Below are positions 24,774 through 32,950 of a DNA stretch of 39,995 nt, in pieces. Under the pieces are notes generated by a model. The model worked only from the letters and a program-made list of their open reading frames with translations. It did not search any database and was not told the origin of the DNA. Position numbers and translations under genes: made by a program. Each line of letters opens with the position of its first letter. Position 1 is the first letter of the stretch. This DNA is from CAYVQB01 sp964453985. Lineage in GTDB: Bacteria; Babelota; Babeliae; Babelales; UASB340. The stretch is from NCBI GenBank assembly GCA_964453985.1, contig CAYVQB010000007.1:1-39995 (forward strand), in the 5' to 3' direction.

Positions 24774-25025
24774 ATGGCAAATAACGAAAAGATTTATTCA
24801 GGGGAAGTTGTCTCTGATAAAATGGACAAGACTGTAGTTGTGAGTGTTAGCAGGACTTTTAATCATCCTTTACTTCGCAAAACAATATCTCGTTCAAAAA
24901 AGTACAAAGTACATGACGAGAATAACGAAGCTGGAATGGGTGATTGGGTTGAGGTTGCTGAATGTAGACCTCTTTCCAAGACTAAGCATATGGTTTTAAA
25001 ACGCATTGCAAGAAAAGCACTTTAA
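24774..25025 (+). CDS. rpsQ: 30S ribosomal protein S17
   Basis: OB-fold 16S rRNA-binding protein. The 83 residues show GEVVSDKMDKTVVVSVSRTFNHPL, KKYKVHDENNEAGMGDWVEV and the CRPLSKTKHMVLKRI ending typical of bacterial S17. An AAAGG ribosome site precedes the ATG. Last gene of the S10-type cluster, leading straight into the spc-type cluster. Confidence 0.97.
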   Translation: MANNEKIYSGEVVSDKMDKTVVVSVSRTFNHPLLRKTISRSKKYKVHDENNEAGMGDWVEVAECRPLSKTKHMVLKRIARKAL

Positions 25026-25038
25026 TAAGGAATGACTA

Positions 25039-25407
25039 ATGATTCAGAAACAGACTATGTTGGAAGTTGCTGATAATTCAGGTGCAAAGAAATTGATGGT
25101 GATACAGGTTACTGGTAGTACTGGGAAGCGTTTTGCCTATATTGGTGATATTGTAAAAGTCACTGTCAAAAAAGCTATTCCTGGGGGTTCAGTTAAAAAG
25201 AGTGAAGTTTTAAGCGCTGTTGTGGTTAGAACTAGAAAAGAGACTCGTAGGGCTGATGGTAGCTATATAAGATTTTCTGACAATGCAGCTGTTATAATTG
25301 ATAAAGATAAACAGCCCGTGGGTACACGTATATTTGGCCCTATTGCCAGAGAGTTGAGGGGTGAGGGGTATTTGAAAATAATATCTTTGGCTCCGGAAGT
25401 TTTATAA
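25039..25407 (+). CDS. rplN: 50S ribosomal protein L14
   Basis: Interface protein forming bridges to the 30S subunit. The 122-residue length is exact for the family. MIQKQTMLEVADNSGAKKLM, GDIVKVTVKKAIPGG, KKSEVLSAVVVRT, RFSDNAAVIIDKDKQPVGTR and IFGPIARELR are all canonical. Fourteen bases after rpsQ. Confidence 0.99.
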   Translation: MIQKQTMLEVADNSGAKKLMVIQVTGSTGKRFAYIGDIVKVTVKKAIPGGSVKKSEVLSAVVVRTRKETRRADGSYIRFSDNAAVIIDKDKQPVGTRIFGPIARELRGEGYLKIISLAPEVL

Positions 25408-25435
25408 AGAATAACAATGGAATAGGATAGATACC

Positions 25436-25750
25436 ATGTTAAGCAGGGTAAAGAAAAATGACACGGTACTTGTGGTTTCCGGAAAAGACAAAGGGAAACA
25501 AGGTAGTGTTATTAATATAAATACGAAAAGTAATAAGGTTTTAGTAAAGGGAGTAGCTATTATTACACGTCATCTTAAGGCAAAGAAGTCGGGTGAAACT
25601 AGTAGGATTGCCAAAGAAGAGAGTTACATACCTATCTGTAAGGTGATGCCCGTTTGTTCTTCCTGTAAAAAAGCTTGTAGGGTACAGACTAAGTTTTTGG
25701 AAGAGAACAAAAAGGCAAGAATTTGTAATCGCTGCAAAGAAGCGTTTTAG
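25436..25750 (+). CDS. rplX: 50S ribosomal protein L24, zinc-ribbon form
   Basis: Assembly initiator with a KOW motif. KNDTVLVVSGKDKGKQGSVI is the KOW region and VKGVAIITRHLKAK follows. The C-terminal third has two cysteine pairs, CSSC and CNRC, spaced as in the zinc-binding (C+) versions of L24; an extra cysteine lies beside the first pair. Length is 104 residues. Confidence 0.97.
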   Translation: MLSRVKKNDTVLVVSGKDKGKQGSVININTKSNKVLVKGVAIITRHLKAKKSGETSRIAKEESYIPICKVMPVCSSCKKACRVQTKFLEENKKARICNRCKEAF

Positions 25751-25768
25751 CTTAGTTAAGGTTGCTAT

Positions 25769-26323
25769 ATGAAATCACGAATGGAAGAATTGTACAGAAA
25801 AGAAATTGTCTCGAAGCTACAAAAGGAACTTAATTTAGACAATGTTATGCAGGTTCCTAAAATATCTAAAATTGTCTTAAATATGGGTGTCAAAGAAGCT
25901 GTTGCTGATAGCAAGGTTTTAAACGGCATAAGAGACCTGATTTGTTTGATTGCAGGGCAGTCAGCGGTCAAAACTTTCGCTAAAAAATCAATAGCAGGGT
26001 TTAAGCTTCGTGAGGGTTCACCTATTGGAGTGATGGTGACTTTAAGAAGAAAACGCATGTATGATTTTTTAGATAGGCTTATTAATGTTGCTATTCCAAA
26101 CATCAAGGATTTCCATGGTGTTAAACCAGGTTTTGATGGTAATGGAAATTTCAATTTAGGAATCAAGGATTGGATGGTTTTTCCTGAAGTTGATTATGAC
26201 AAGGTTGATAAGGCAAGAGGGCTAAATCTAACTATTCAGACAACAGCTAAGTCTGATGAACATGCTAAGGCTCTTCTAAAAAGTTTTAATATGCCATTTA
26301 TTAAAGATAAAGATTTAGGATAA
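25769..26323 (+). CDS. rplE: 50S ribosomal protein L5
   Basis: Binds 5S rRNA and contacts the 30S head. The 184 residues include LYRKEIVSKLQKELNLDNVMQVPKI-type N-terminus, KIVLNMGVKEA, the SIAGFKLREGSPIGVMVTLR core, IPNIKDFHGV and the C-terminal IQTTAKSDEHAKALLKSF. An AAGG site favours the ATG at 25769 over the one four codons later. Next to rplX and rpsN in standard spc order. Confidence 0.98.
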   Translation: MKSRMEELYRKEIVSKLQKELNLDNVMQVPKISKIVLNMGVKEAVADSKVLNGIRDLICLIAGQSAVKTFAKKSIAGFKLREGSPIGVMVTLRRKRMYDFLDRLINVAIPNIKDFHGVKPGFDGNGNFNLGIKDWMVFPEVDYDKVDKARGLNLTIQTTAKSDEHAKALLKSFNMPFIKDKDLG

Positions 26324-26336
26324 AAAGGTTAGATTT

Positions 26337-26522
26337 ATGGCAAGAAAAGCATTAATTGAGAAATCAAATAAAACTCCAAAGTTTTCCACTAGAACGCGAA
26401 ATAGATGTAAAATGTGTGGTAGGCCTCGTGGCTTTTTAAGAGACTTCCTGCTATGCAGAATATGTTTTAGAAAGTTTGCGTTAGAGGGACTTCTTCCTGG
26501 AGTTAAAAAAACAAGTTGGTAA
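26337..26522 (+). CDS. rpsN: 30S ribosomal protein S14, zinc-binding type
   Basis: The 61-residue short form with two zinc knuckles (C-K-M-C and C-R-I-C, in NRCKMCGRPRGFLRDFLLCRICFRK), ending GLLPGVKKTSW. Head protein of the 30S subunit near the P site. This form keeps zinc, unlike the ~100-residue form of E. coli. Standard position between rplE and rpsH. Confidence 0.98.
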   Translation: MARKALIEKSNKTPKFSTRTRNRCKMCGRPRGFLRDFLLCRICFRKFALEGLLPGVKKTSW

Positions 26523-26541
26523 GATTTGGAAGGACAAAATA

Positions 26542-26937
26542 ATGTCTATTGATGTAATAGGTAATTTTTTAACCATTATTCGTAATGCAATAATGGTCGG
26601 TAAGCGTCGGGCAACGATGTTTTGTTCGAATGAGAAACTTGGTATAGCAAAAGTACTTAAAGATGAGGGTTTCATTCGAGACTTTGAAAAGTTCGAAGAT
26701 GATAAAAAGAGTTTATTTTTAACCATTCATCTTAAGTATGTAAATGGAGAGCCTGCTATTAACGAAATAACAAGGATTAGTACTCCTGGACGTCGTTACT
26801 ATGAAGGCACAAAAAATATGACTTCGGTTATTGGTGGTTTAGGTGTTTCTATTTTAACTACTAATAAGGGTATAATAACAGATAAACAAGCAAAGCAACT
26901 CTCCGTTGGTGGCGAAGTTCTTTGTCATGTTTGGTAA
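26542..26937 (+). CDS. rpsH: 30S ribosomal protein S8
   Basis: Central-domain 16S rRNA binder; in E. coli also the spc-operon repressor. The 131 residues show DVIGNFLTIIRNAIMVGKR, LGIAKVLKDEGFI, RISTPGRRYYEG and the C-terminal VSILTTNKGIITDKQAKQ, GGEVLCHVW. The first ATG follows a GGAAGGA site. Confidence 0.98.
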   Translation: MSIDVIGNFLTIIRNAIMVGKRRATMFCSNEKLGIAKVLKDEGFIRDFEKFEDDKKSLFLTIHLKYVNGEPAINEITRISTPGRRYYEGTKNMTSVIGGLGVSILTTNKGIITDKQAKQLSVGGEVLCHVW

Positions 26938-26948
26938 AGGTGTAAATT

Positions 26949-27488
26949 ATGTCTAAAATAGGAAGAAAACCAATAATAATCTCAACTGCTAAAGTAGAGA
27001 TTAAAAACAACACTGTTTTTCTAAAGGGTCCTAAGGCAGAGTTTACTCATGTTTTACCTGAAGAAATAAATATTATTTTGGATAATAGTGCTTTATCTTT
27101 GACCATTAAAGAAGACACTAGACAAAACAGAATGATGTGGGGATTGCATCGTGCTTTATTGGCAAATAAAGTTCAAGGTGTTCAAACAGGGTTTGAAAAA
27201 AAAGTAAAAATAGTTGGATTAGGTTATAAGGCTCAACTAACAGGTAAAAAACTTGTTTTCTCTTTGGGATATAGTCATAAGGTTGATTATGATTTGCCAA
27301 AAGAGGTGGAAGTTGTTCTTGATAAAACCGGACAAAATTTAATATTTAAGTCTTCTGATAAGTTTTTACTTGGAAATGCCTGTGATGCAGTAAGATCTCT
27401 TAGACCGCCAGAACCTTATAAAGGGACAGGAATTATTGTCGAAGGTGAAGTTGTTATTCGTAAGGCTGGTAAGACTAAGGCTTCTTAG
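26949..27488 (+). CDS. rplF: 50S ribosomal protein L6
   Basis: Two-domain protein near the factor-binding site. The 179 residues start MSKIGRKPIIISTAKVEI and include VKIVGLGYKAQLTGKKLVFS, LGYSHKVDYDLP and the C-terminal motif RPPEPYKGTGIIVEGEVVIRK. Normal length and position after rpsH, 11 bases downstream. Confidence 0.98.
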   Translation: MSKIGRKPIIISTAKVEIKNNTVFLKGPKAEFTHVLPEEINIILDNSALSLTIKEDTRQNRMMWGLHRALLANKVQGVQTGFEKKVKIVGLGYKAQLTGKKLVFSLGYSHKVDYDLPKEVEVVLDKTGQNLIFKSSDKFLLGNACDAVRSLRPPEPYKGTGIIVEGEVVIRKAGKTKAS

Positions 27489-27516
27489 TAATTGATCCAC
27501 AGAAAGGTAACATTAA

Positions 27517-27888
27517 GTGAGTATTCAGAGAAAAGCTCAAAAGAAGATTAGCGTAAGAGGGACAAGAAGAACTCATAGAGTTAGAAGTAAGCAAGTAGTA
27601 AGCCGTGGGGTTAAGCCTAGGGTTTGTGTTTTTAGAAGTTTGAAGCATATAAGTGCTCAAATTATTGATGATAATACACAAAATACTCTTGTAAGCTTTT
27701 CTTCTCTTAACTTAAAAGATGAAAAGTTAGATAAGTCTTCTATGGCTAAAAAAGTTGGCATTGAACTAGGAAAGATTGCTTTAGAAAAATCTATAGATAA
27801 AGTATTCTTTGATAGAGGCAAAAATTTATATCACGGTAGAGTTCGCGCATTAGCTGATGGCTTGCGTGAAAGTGGTTTGCAGTTTTAA
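27517..27888 (+). CDS. rplR: 50S ribosomal protein L18
   Basis: 5S rRNA-binding protein. Starts at a GTG behind an AAAGG site; no ATG fits. The 123 residues show RRTHRVRSK, KPRVCVFRSLKHISAQIIDD, and the C-terminal KVFFDRGKNLYHGRVRALADGLRESGLQF that typifies L18. Confidence 0.97.
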   Translation: MSIQRKAQKKISVRGTRRTHRVRSKQVVSRGVKPRVCVFRSLKHISAQIIDDNTQNTLVSFSSLNLKDEKLDKSSMAKKVGIELGKIALEKSIDKVFFDRGKNLYHGRVRALADGLRESGLQF

Positions 27889-27921
27889 AAACAAAAAAGA
27901 TTTTTAGTAGGAAAGATTGGT

Positions 27922-28482
27922 ATGGCCCAAGCAAGAGGTAAAAAAAATTTCACACCGACCGATGAATATGCTGAAACAGTTTTAAAGGTTAGGCGTGTTG
28001 CAAAGGTAATTAAGGGTGGAAGAAGATTTGCGTTTTCCGCTCTAGTCGTTGTAGGTGATCGTAAGGGTAAAGTTGGAGTTGCATTAGGCAAAAGTAGAGA
28101 AGTTGCATCTGCTATTTCTAAAGCTTTGAAGAGAGCGAGAAAAGATATGTTTTCCGTTCCTATGTATAAGACTACCATTCCATTCACGATTACCGGTAGA
28201 CATGGTGCAAGTCATGTTTTACTTCGCTCAGCTTCTAAAGGTACAGGCGTTATTGCCGGTGGTGCAGTTCGCGCTGTTATGGATGCTATAGGCGTAAAAG
28301 ATATTTTAGCTAAATCTTTAGGTTCTTCTAATTCTCAGAATGTTGTAAAAGCAACGATCAAGGCTCTTAAGCGTTTAAGATCTGCTAGACAAATAGCAGC
28401 AATTAGAGGTAAGACTTTAAGCGAAATTGTTGGAAGAGATCTTACAGTCAAGAAGAATGAGGGTGACAATGTTTCAGCTTAA
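27922..28482 (+). CDS. rpsE: 30S ribosomal protein S5
   Basis: Fidelity and mRNA-helicase protein of the small subunit. The 186 residues have KVRRVAKVIKGGRRFAFSAL, VVGDRKGKVGVALGKSREV and GTGVIAGGAVRAVMDAIGV. The last 14 bases overlap rplO. In most bacteria rpmD (L30) comes next; here rplO follows directly. Confidence 0.98.
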   Translation: MAQARGKKNFTPTDEYAETVLKVRRVAKVIKGGRRFAFSALVVVGDRKGKVGVALGKSREVASAISKALKRARKDMFSVPMYKTTIPFTITGRHGASHVLLRSASKGTGVIAGGAVRAVMDAIGVKDILAKSLGSSNSQNVVKATIKALKRLRSARQIAAIRGKTLSEIVGRDLTVKKNEGDNVSA

Positions 28483-28927
28483 TAATTTAGAGTCAACATC
28501 TGAAGACAGAAAGCGCGTTGGTAGAGGTGGAGATAGAGGTGGTACGTCTGGTAAGGGACATAAGGGTCAAAAGTCTAGATCTGGCGCACCTGGAGAATTA
28601 AAAGGATTCTTCGAGGGTGGTCAAATGTCTTTGACTCGTAGATTGCCTAAACGAGGTTTTACCAATAGATTTAGAAAAGAAGTTAAAACAATAAACTTAA
28701 ATGATTTAGAATTAAGATTCGAATCAGGTCAAGTTGTCGATAGACTTGCGTTGCAAGAAAAGAACTTGATTAAAGGTAGAAGTAAGTTTTTTGTTAAAGT
28801 ATTAGGTAATGGTAAATTAACTAAAAATTTAACAGTTAAAGCTGAATTATTTAGTAAGTCGGCCGTAGAGGCGATTGAAAAAGCAGGGGGGAAGGCTGAA
28901 GTAATTCAGGTTGAACGAGGAGTTTAG
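28469..28927 (+). CDS. rplO: 50S ribosomal protein L15
   Basis: Late-assembly 50S protein. I set the start at 28469 (MFQLNNLEST, 152 residues) behind a GAGG site; the frame extends upstream but only as rpsE shadow. RKRVGRGGDRGGTSGKGHKG, SRSGAPGELKGFFEGGQMSL and RRLPKRGFTNRF are canonical, as is the ending KAELFSKSAVEAIEKAGGKA. It overlaps rpsE by 14 bases and secY by one. Confidence 0.96.
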   Translation: MFQLNNLESTSEDRKRVGRGGDRGGTSGKGHKGQKSRSGAPGELKGFFEGGQMSLTRRLPKRGFTNRFRKEVKTINLNDLELRFESGQVVDRLALQEKNLIKGRSKFFVKVLGNGKLTKNLTVKAELFSKSAVEAIEKAGGKAEVIQVERGV

Positions 28928-30246
28928 TGGTGATAGTACAATTTAGTAATTTTAAGAACATATTTTTCGTCCCAGAATTAAGAAAAAAGCTGGCTTTTAC
29001 TTTAGGTGTATTAGCTGTTTACAGGTTTGGAGCACACGTTCCTGTCCCTGGTATAAACACTGCAGCTTTAGGTAACTTATTAAGCTCTGGCTTTGCCGGT
29101 GGTTTAATTGGATACTTAGATCTTTTTTCTGGTGGTGCGTTAAGAAACTTTTCCATATTTGCATTAGGAATGATTCCTTACATTAATGCCTCTATTATGA
29201 TTCAGTTGCTTACTGTGATGGTTCCAACTTTGGAGCAATTATCTAAAGAGGGTGAATATGGCAGAAAGATTATCGGACAATATACACGTTACTTAGCTTT
29301 AGGGCTTAGTATTATTCAAGGGTTTGGAATTTCTGCTCTTGTATCTTCACAACCTGGTCTTGTCCTTAATCCTGGTTGGAATTTCCGACTAACCACAGTG
29401 CTAATATTTAGTGTTGGCGCCATGTTTGTTATGTGGTTGGGTGAGCAAATAAATACTCATGGTCTTGGTAACGGTAGTTCTATGATAATTTTTGCTGGTA
29501 TAGTAGTTGGTTTGCCTGGTGCTGTAATTAAGTTAATAAATCACGTTCAAATGGGCCAGACAGATCCATTAGTTGCTGGTTTCTTAGCTGTACTTACAGT
29601 TGCTGTTATAATGTGTGTAGTGTTTTTAGAAAAAGGTGAACGCCGCATCCCCGTACAATATGCAAAAAGGGTTGTCGGTAATAAAGTGTATGGTGGTCAA
29701 AGCTCTTATATACCTTTGAAGATTAATCCTTCAGGTGTTATACCGGTTATTTTTGCTGGCGCAATTATACAGTTACCTGTTTTTATTGCTAATATCCTTT
29801 CGTCTAAGATTCCAGCACTAAGTTTTTTAGCTGACTGGCTTAGTTATGGAAGCGTATTATTTTATACTTTAGAAGCTGGGCTAATTGTGTTCTTTGCATT
29901 CTTTTATACTGCGGTGATTTTTAACCCGGTTGAATTGGCTGATAATATAAGAAAATCAGGCGGTTTCATTCCAGGTATTCGTCCAGGTAAAAAGACAGCA
30001 GAGTTTTTTGATTATCTTTTGACAAGAATAGGTTTTCCGGGTGCCGTTTATTTGGCATCTTTGGCAATTTTACCAAGCATTTTGGCTTCACTTTTTCACT
30101 TTCCTGTGATATTTAGTGGTATTAGCCTTCTGATTGTTATTGGTGTTGCTTTGGATACCTCTGCTCAAATAGAGACACACTTGATAGAAAGACGATACGA
30201 AGGCTTTTTATCAACGGGTAGGTTAAGGAGTAGGGGTGGTCGATAG
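28927..30246 (+). CDS. secY: Protein translocase subunit SecY
   Basis: Channel subunit of the general secretion translocon, needed for export of the signal-peptide proteins in this window. Starts at GTG (a second GTG follows directly) behind a GAGGAG site within rplO. The 439 residues give about ten membrane segments, with FALGMIPYINASIMIQLL, the plug-region LFSGGALRNFSIF, and the cytosolic loops KRVVGNKVYGGQSSYIPLK and RKSGGFIPGIRPGKKT. The C-terminus overlaps adk by 11 bases. Confidence 0.98.
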   Translation: MVIVQFSNFKNIFFVPELRKKLAFTLGVLAVYRFGAHVPVPGINTAALGNLLSSGFAGGLIGYLDLFSGGALRNFSIFALGMIPYINASIMIQLLTVMVPTLEQLSKEGEYGRKIIGQYTRYLALGLSIIQGFGISALVSSQPGLVLNPGWNFRLTTVLIFSVGAMFVMWLGEQINTHGLGNGSSMIIFAGIVVGLPGAVIKLINHVQMGQTDPLVAGFLAVLTVAVIMCVVFLEKGERRIPVQYAKRVVGNKVYGGQSSYIPLKINPSGVIPVIFAGAIIQLPVFIANILSSKIPALSFLADWLSYGSVLFYTLEAGLIVFFAFFYTAVIFNPVELADNIRKSGGFIPGIRPGKKTAEFFDYLLTRIGFPGAVYLASLAILPSILASLFHFPVIFSGISLLIVIGVALDTSAQIETHLIERRYEGFLSTGRLRSRGGR

Positions 30247-30895
30247 TACGATTTATTCGTTCATTGGCCCACCGTGTTCGGGTAAGGGAACTTTGGCGCA
30301 AAGGTGCAACAAAGATTTAGCTTTTCCTGTCTTATCTACTGGTGATTTATGTAGAAAGCATGTTGAGCTTGGAACTGAATTAGGAAAATTAATATCAGCC
30401 TATTTAAATAACAATAGGCTGATTCCTGACTCTCTGATCGCTGATATTGTTTGTGATTGGATTATATTGAAATCTGCTACGGCAGGATCCGTTATTCTTG
30501 ATGGATTTCCTAGAACCAGAGGGCAGGCAGCTTTTTTCTTAGATTTTTTTAAGCAAAATGTTCCAAATTTCAATTTTAAAGCGATTTGCTTTACAATATC
30601 AGATGAAGAAGTCATTGAAAGAGTTGAAAAACGCCTTGTTTGTCAGAACAAAAGCTGTCAGGCTGTTTATTCTGATGAGATTGTGAAAAATGGGTTTTGT
30701 TGCTTTTGTGGTAGTAAGCTACTAAAAAGAGAAGACGACAAGATCAAAGGTGTAAAAGAGCGGTTAAAGCGTTATCCTGAATATAAAGAAAAACTTTTGA
30801 GTTTTTATGATTCAGTAGATGTTAATATGTGTATCCTGGATGTAAGCAGTAAACTTCAGGATCAGGTTTTTAGAGAATTTAAGGCTATTATTTAG
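30236..30895 (+). CDS. adk: Adenylate kinase with cysteine-bearing LID
   Basis: Interconverts ATP, AMP and ADP. Translation from a GTG inside the end of secY, six bases after AAGGAG. P-loop GPPCSGKGT (residues 11-19), AMP-site LSTGDLCR and the DGFPRT motif are present. The LID (~136-161) carries C136-x4-C141 and C155-x2-C158, a likely zinc site with two extra residues in the first pair compared with the usual CxxC, plus an additional C156. The 219-residue length is normal. secY-adk-map order is the common spc arrangement. Confidence 0.96.
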   Translation: MVDSTIYSFIGPPCSGKGTLAQRCNKDLAFPVLSTGDLCRKHVELGTELGKLISAYLNNNRLIPDSLIADIVCDWIILKSATAGSVILDGFPRTRGQAAFFLDFFKQNVPNFNFKAICFTISDEEVIERVEKRLVCQNKSCQAVYSDEIVKNGFCCFCGSKLLKREDDKIKGVKERLKRYPEYKEKLLSFYDSVDVNMCILDVSSKLQDQVFREFKAII

Positions 30896-30908
30896 CTTTT
30901 TTATAATT

Positions 30909-31658
30909 ATGATAAAGATAAAAAATAAAGCGGCAATCGAAAAAATGCGAATAGCTGGACAGTTGCTTGCTAAAATATTACAAGAAGTAAAAAGCATCAC
31001 TGTTCCAGGTACTACAACCTTGCAACTTGATAAGTTTGTTGAAGAGCGTATGATAGCTTCAGGCTTGTCTCCTGTCTGTAAGGGATATGGTGGTTATAGC
31101 CATGCAACATGCATCTCATTAAATGATGTGATTGTACACGGGATTCCTTCAGAGAAAGTTATTTTAAAATCTGGAGATTTTGTTAAAATAGATGTTGTAG
31201 GGTCCTATAAAAATTATTGTGCAGATACTGCGAGATATTTTTTTGTGGGGGACGTTGATAGTTCTGTGAAAAAAATTGCGATTGTTGTCCAAAAAGCTTT
31301 AGATTCTGCTATTGAAAAAGCCGTTGTTGGTAATAGGATTTCTGATATATCTGCTTGTGTACAGCAAGTAGTTGAATCAGCAGGGTTTAGTGTAATTCGA
31401 GATTTTGCGGGTCATGGGATTGGCAGGCAGATGCATGAGGAACCGGACATTCCTAACTTTGGTGAATCAGGTTGTGGTCCCGTTTTACGTGAGGGTATGA
31501 CTTTGGCTATCGAGCCTATGATTGCTCAAGGTGATTATAAAGTAAAGATAATGAATGATGGTTGGACTGCAAAAACCGCAGACGGTGGCCTTGCAGCCCA
31601 CGTAGAAGACACTGTTTTAATAACAAAAAGTGGGCCACAGATTTTTACCAGATTATAA
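30909..31658 (+). CDS. map: Methionine aminopeptidase, type I
   Basis: Removes initiator methionine from nascent proteins. M24A fold with all five metal ligands: D95 and D106 (KIDVVGSYKNYCADTARYF), H169 (FAGHGIGRQMHEEP), E202 (LAIEPMIAQG) and E233 (AAHVEDTVLIT), plus the substrate-binding H78. 249 residues, the short bacterial form without an N-terminal zinc extension. No clear ribosome site precedes the ATG, so it may rely on coupling from adk 13 bases upstream. Confidence 0.98.
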   Translation: MIKIKNKAAIEKMRIAGQLLAKILQEVKSITVPGTTTLQLDKFVEERMIASGLSPVCKGYGGYSHATCISLNDVIVHGIPSEKVILKSGDFVKIDVVGSYKNYCADTARYFFVGDVDSSVKKIAIVVQKALDSAIEKAVVGNRISDISACVQQVVESAGFSVIRDFAGHGIGRQMHEEPDIPNFGESGCGPVLREGMTLAIEPMIAQGDYKVKIMNDGWTAKTADGGLAAHVEDTVLITKSGPQIFTRL

Positions 31659-31680
31659 CAATTGAGGTACTAGATTTAGT

Positions 31681-31905
31681 ATGAAAAAGAAAAGTGATGT
31701 TATTATAGTTGACGGCACGGTTATAAAGGCTTTACCAAATGCTATGTTTCAAGTGGAGATTGAAGGTGGACACTTGGTTTTAGGCCATGTTTCTGGTAAA
31801 ATGCGAATGCACTATATAAAACTTTTGCCTGGTGACAAGGTAGCGGTGGAGCTTTCACCCTATGATTTGACTAAGGGTAGAATTATTTCTCGTTATAAGG
31901 TATAG
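31681..31905 (+). CDS. infA: Translation initiation factor IF-1
   Basis: OB-fold factor occupying the 30S A site during initiation. The 74 residues show VDGTVIKALPNAMFQVEIEGGHLVLGHVSGKMR-type core, MHYIKLLPGDKVAVELSPYDLTKGRI and the RYK ending. Slightly longer than the 72-residue E. coli form because of a lysine-rich start. A GAGG site precedes it. Confidence 0.98.
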   Translation: MKKKSDVIIVDGTVIKALPNAMFQVEIEGGHLVLGHVSGKMRMHYIKLLPGDKVAVELSPYDLTKGRIISRYKV

Positions 31906-31978
31906 ATAGTAAATAGCTTTTAAGTTTAAAGTTAAAGTGAAAATTTAAGTTTTGTTTTTTTAGTTGAAAGATAGCGTT

Positions 31979-32095
31979 ATGAAAGTACGTACATCTGTGA
32001 AAAAGATTTGTGAATATTGTAAGATTGTAAAACGTGGACGAATCGTTAGAGTGATTTGTAAGAGAAACCCTAGACATAAACAGCGTCAAGGATAG
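31979..32095 (+). CDS. rpmJ: 50S ribosomal protein L36, zinc form
   Basis: A 38-residue protein, MKVRTSVKKICEYCKIVKRG onward, ending HKQRQG. C11, C14, C27 and H33 are the classical zinc ligands of the C+ form. It lies between infA and rpsM as in most bacteria. It is short enough to be missed by ORF finders that use a 60-residue cutoff. Confidence 0.97.
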   Translation: MKVRTSVKKICEYCKIVKRGRIVRVICKRNPRHKQRQG

Positions 32096-32107
32096 AGAGG
32101 TTTTTGC

Positions 32108-32497
32108 ATGGCTCGTATCGAAGGTGTTTATTTACCTGCTAACAAACGTGTAGAGATAGGACTTACCTATCTATTTGGTATCGGTTTACCTAGAGCTAAA
32201 GATATTTTAGCTATGACTAAAATTAGTCCTGATATTCGTATCAAGGACTTGTCTCATGAACAGGTTGCCGCTATTCAAAAGTGTATAACTGAAGGTTACA
32301 AAATTGAGGGTGATCTGCGTAAGGAGATAACCTTAAATATAAAAAGACTTCAAGAGATAAGTTCTTATAGAGGGCTTAGGCATAAGAGATCTTTACCTGT
32401 AAGAGGACAGCGTACTAAAACAAACGCTAGAACCCGAAAAGGTCCTAAGCGTGCCGGTGGTGCTATAGCGTTGAAAAAGGCTGTAACCAAAAAGTAA
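32108..32497 (+). CDS. rpsM: 30S ribosomal protein S13
   Basis: Head protein bridging to the 50S subunit and contacting P-site tRNA. The 129 residues start MARIEGVYLPANKRVEIGLT and contain YLFGIGLPRAKDIL, the SYRGLRHKRSLPVRGQRTKT signature, and a basic tail. An AGAGAGG site lies before the ATG. First of the alpha-type genes rpsM-rpsK-rpsD-rpoA-rplQ. Confidence 0.98.
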   Translation: MARIEGVYLPANKRVEIGLTYLFGIGLPRAKDILAMTKISPDIRIKDLSHEQVAAIQKCITEGYKIEGDLRKEITLNIKRLQEISSYRGLRHKRSLPVRGQRTKTNARTRKGPKRAGGAIALKKAVTKK

Positions 32498-32526
32498 TTT
32501 AGTAGTTTAGAGTATAAGAGGTAAAG

Positions 32527-32913
32527 ATGGCTTATAAAAAAAGAAGCAAAAAAAAACAGTGGAAGAATATTGATACTGTAGTAGCGCATATAAAGTCTAC
32601 TTTTAATAACACTTTGGTTGCTATTACAACAACAACTGGAGACGTTGTTTTACGTGGTAGTTCTGGGCAGCTTGGTTTTAAAGGTGCTCGTAAAGGAACT
32701 CCTTTTGCGGCTACACAAATAGGAACTAACCTAGCAAAAGAATTGGTAGGTATGGGTGCAAGACTTGTAGAAGTTAATATGCAAGGTCCTGGCTCAGGCA
32801 GGGACTCTGTTGTAAGAGCTTTACAATCTTCTGGTTTAACAGTAACGCTTTTAAGAGATGTTACACCATTGCCTCATAATGGATGTAGACCTCCTAAGAA
32901 GCGTAGAGTATAA
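32527..32913 (+). CDS. rpsK: 30S ribosomal protein S11
   Basis: Platform protein near the E site. The 128 residues show VAHIKSTFNNTLVAITTTTG, GFKGARKGTPFAATQ, GPGSGRDSVVRALQSSGL and the invariant ending PHNGCRPPKKRRV. Standard spacing from rpsM with an AGAGG site. Confidence 0.99.
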   Translation: MAYKKRSKKKQWKNIDTVVAHIKSTFNNTLVAITTTTGDVVLRGSSGQLGFKGARKGTPFAATQIGTNLAKELVGMGARLVEVNMQGPGSGRDSVVRALQSSGLTVTLLRDVTPLPHNGCRPPKKRRV

Positions 32914-32950
32914 TAGTTTTTTAAATTAATTAAGTTGTTTAAAGGTTTTT

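Noticed and set aside
28427..28468. Upstream extension of rplO into rpsE
   Set aside because: The 14 added residues are rpsE in another frame; the GAGG site lies before 28469.
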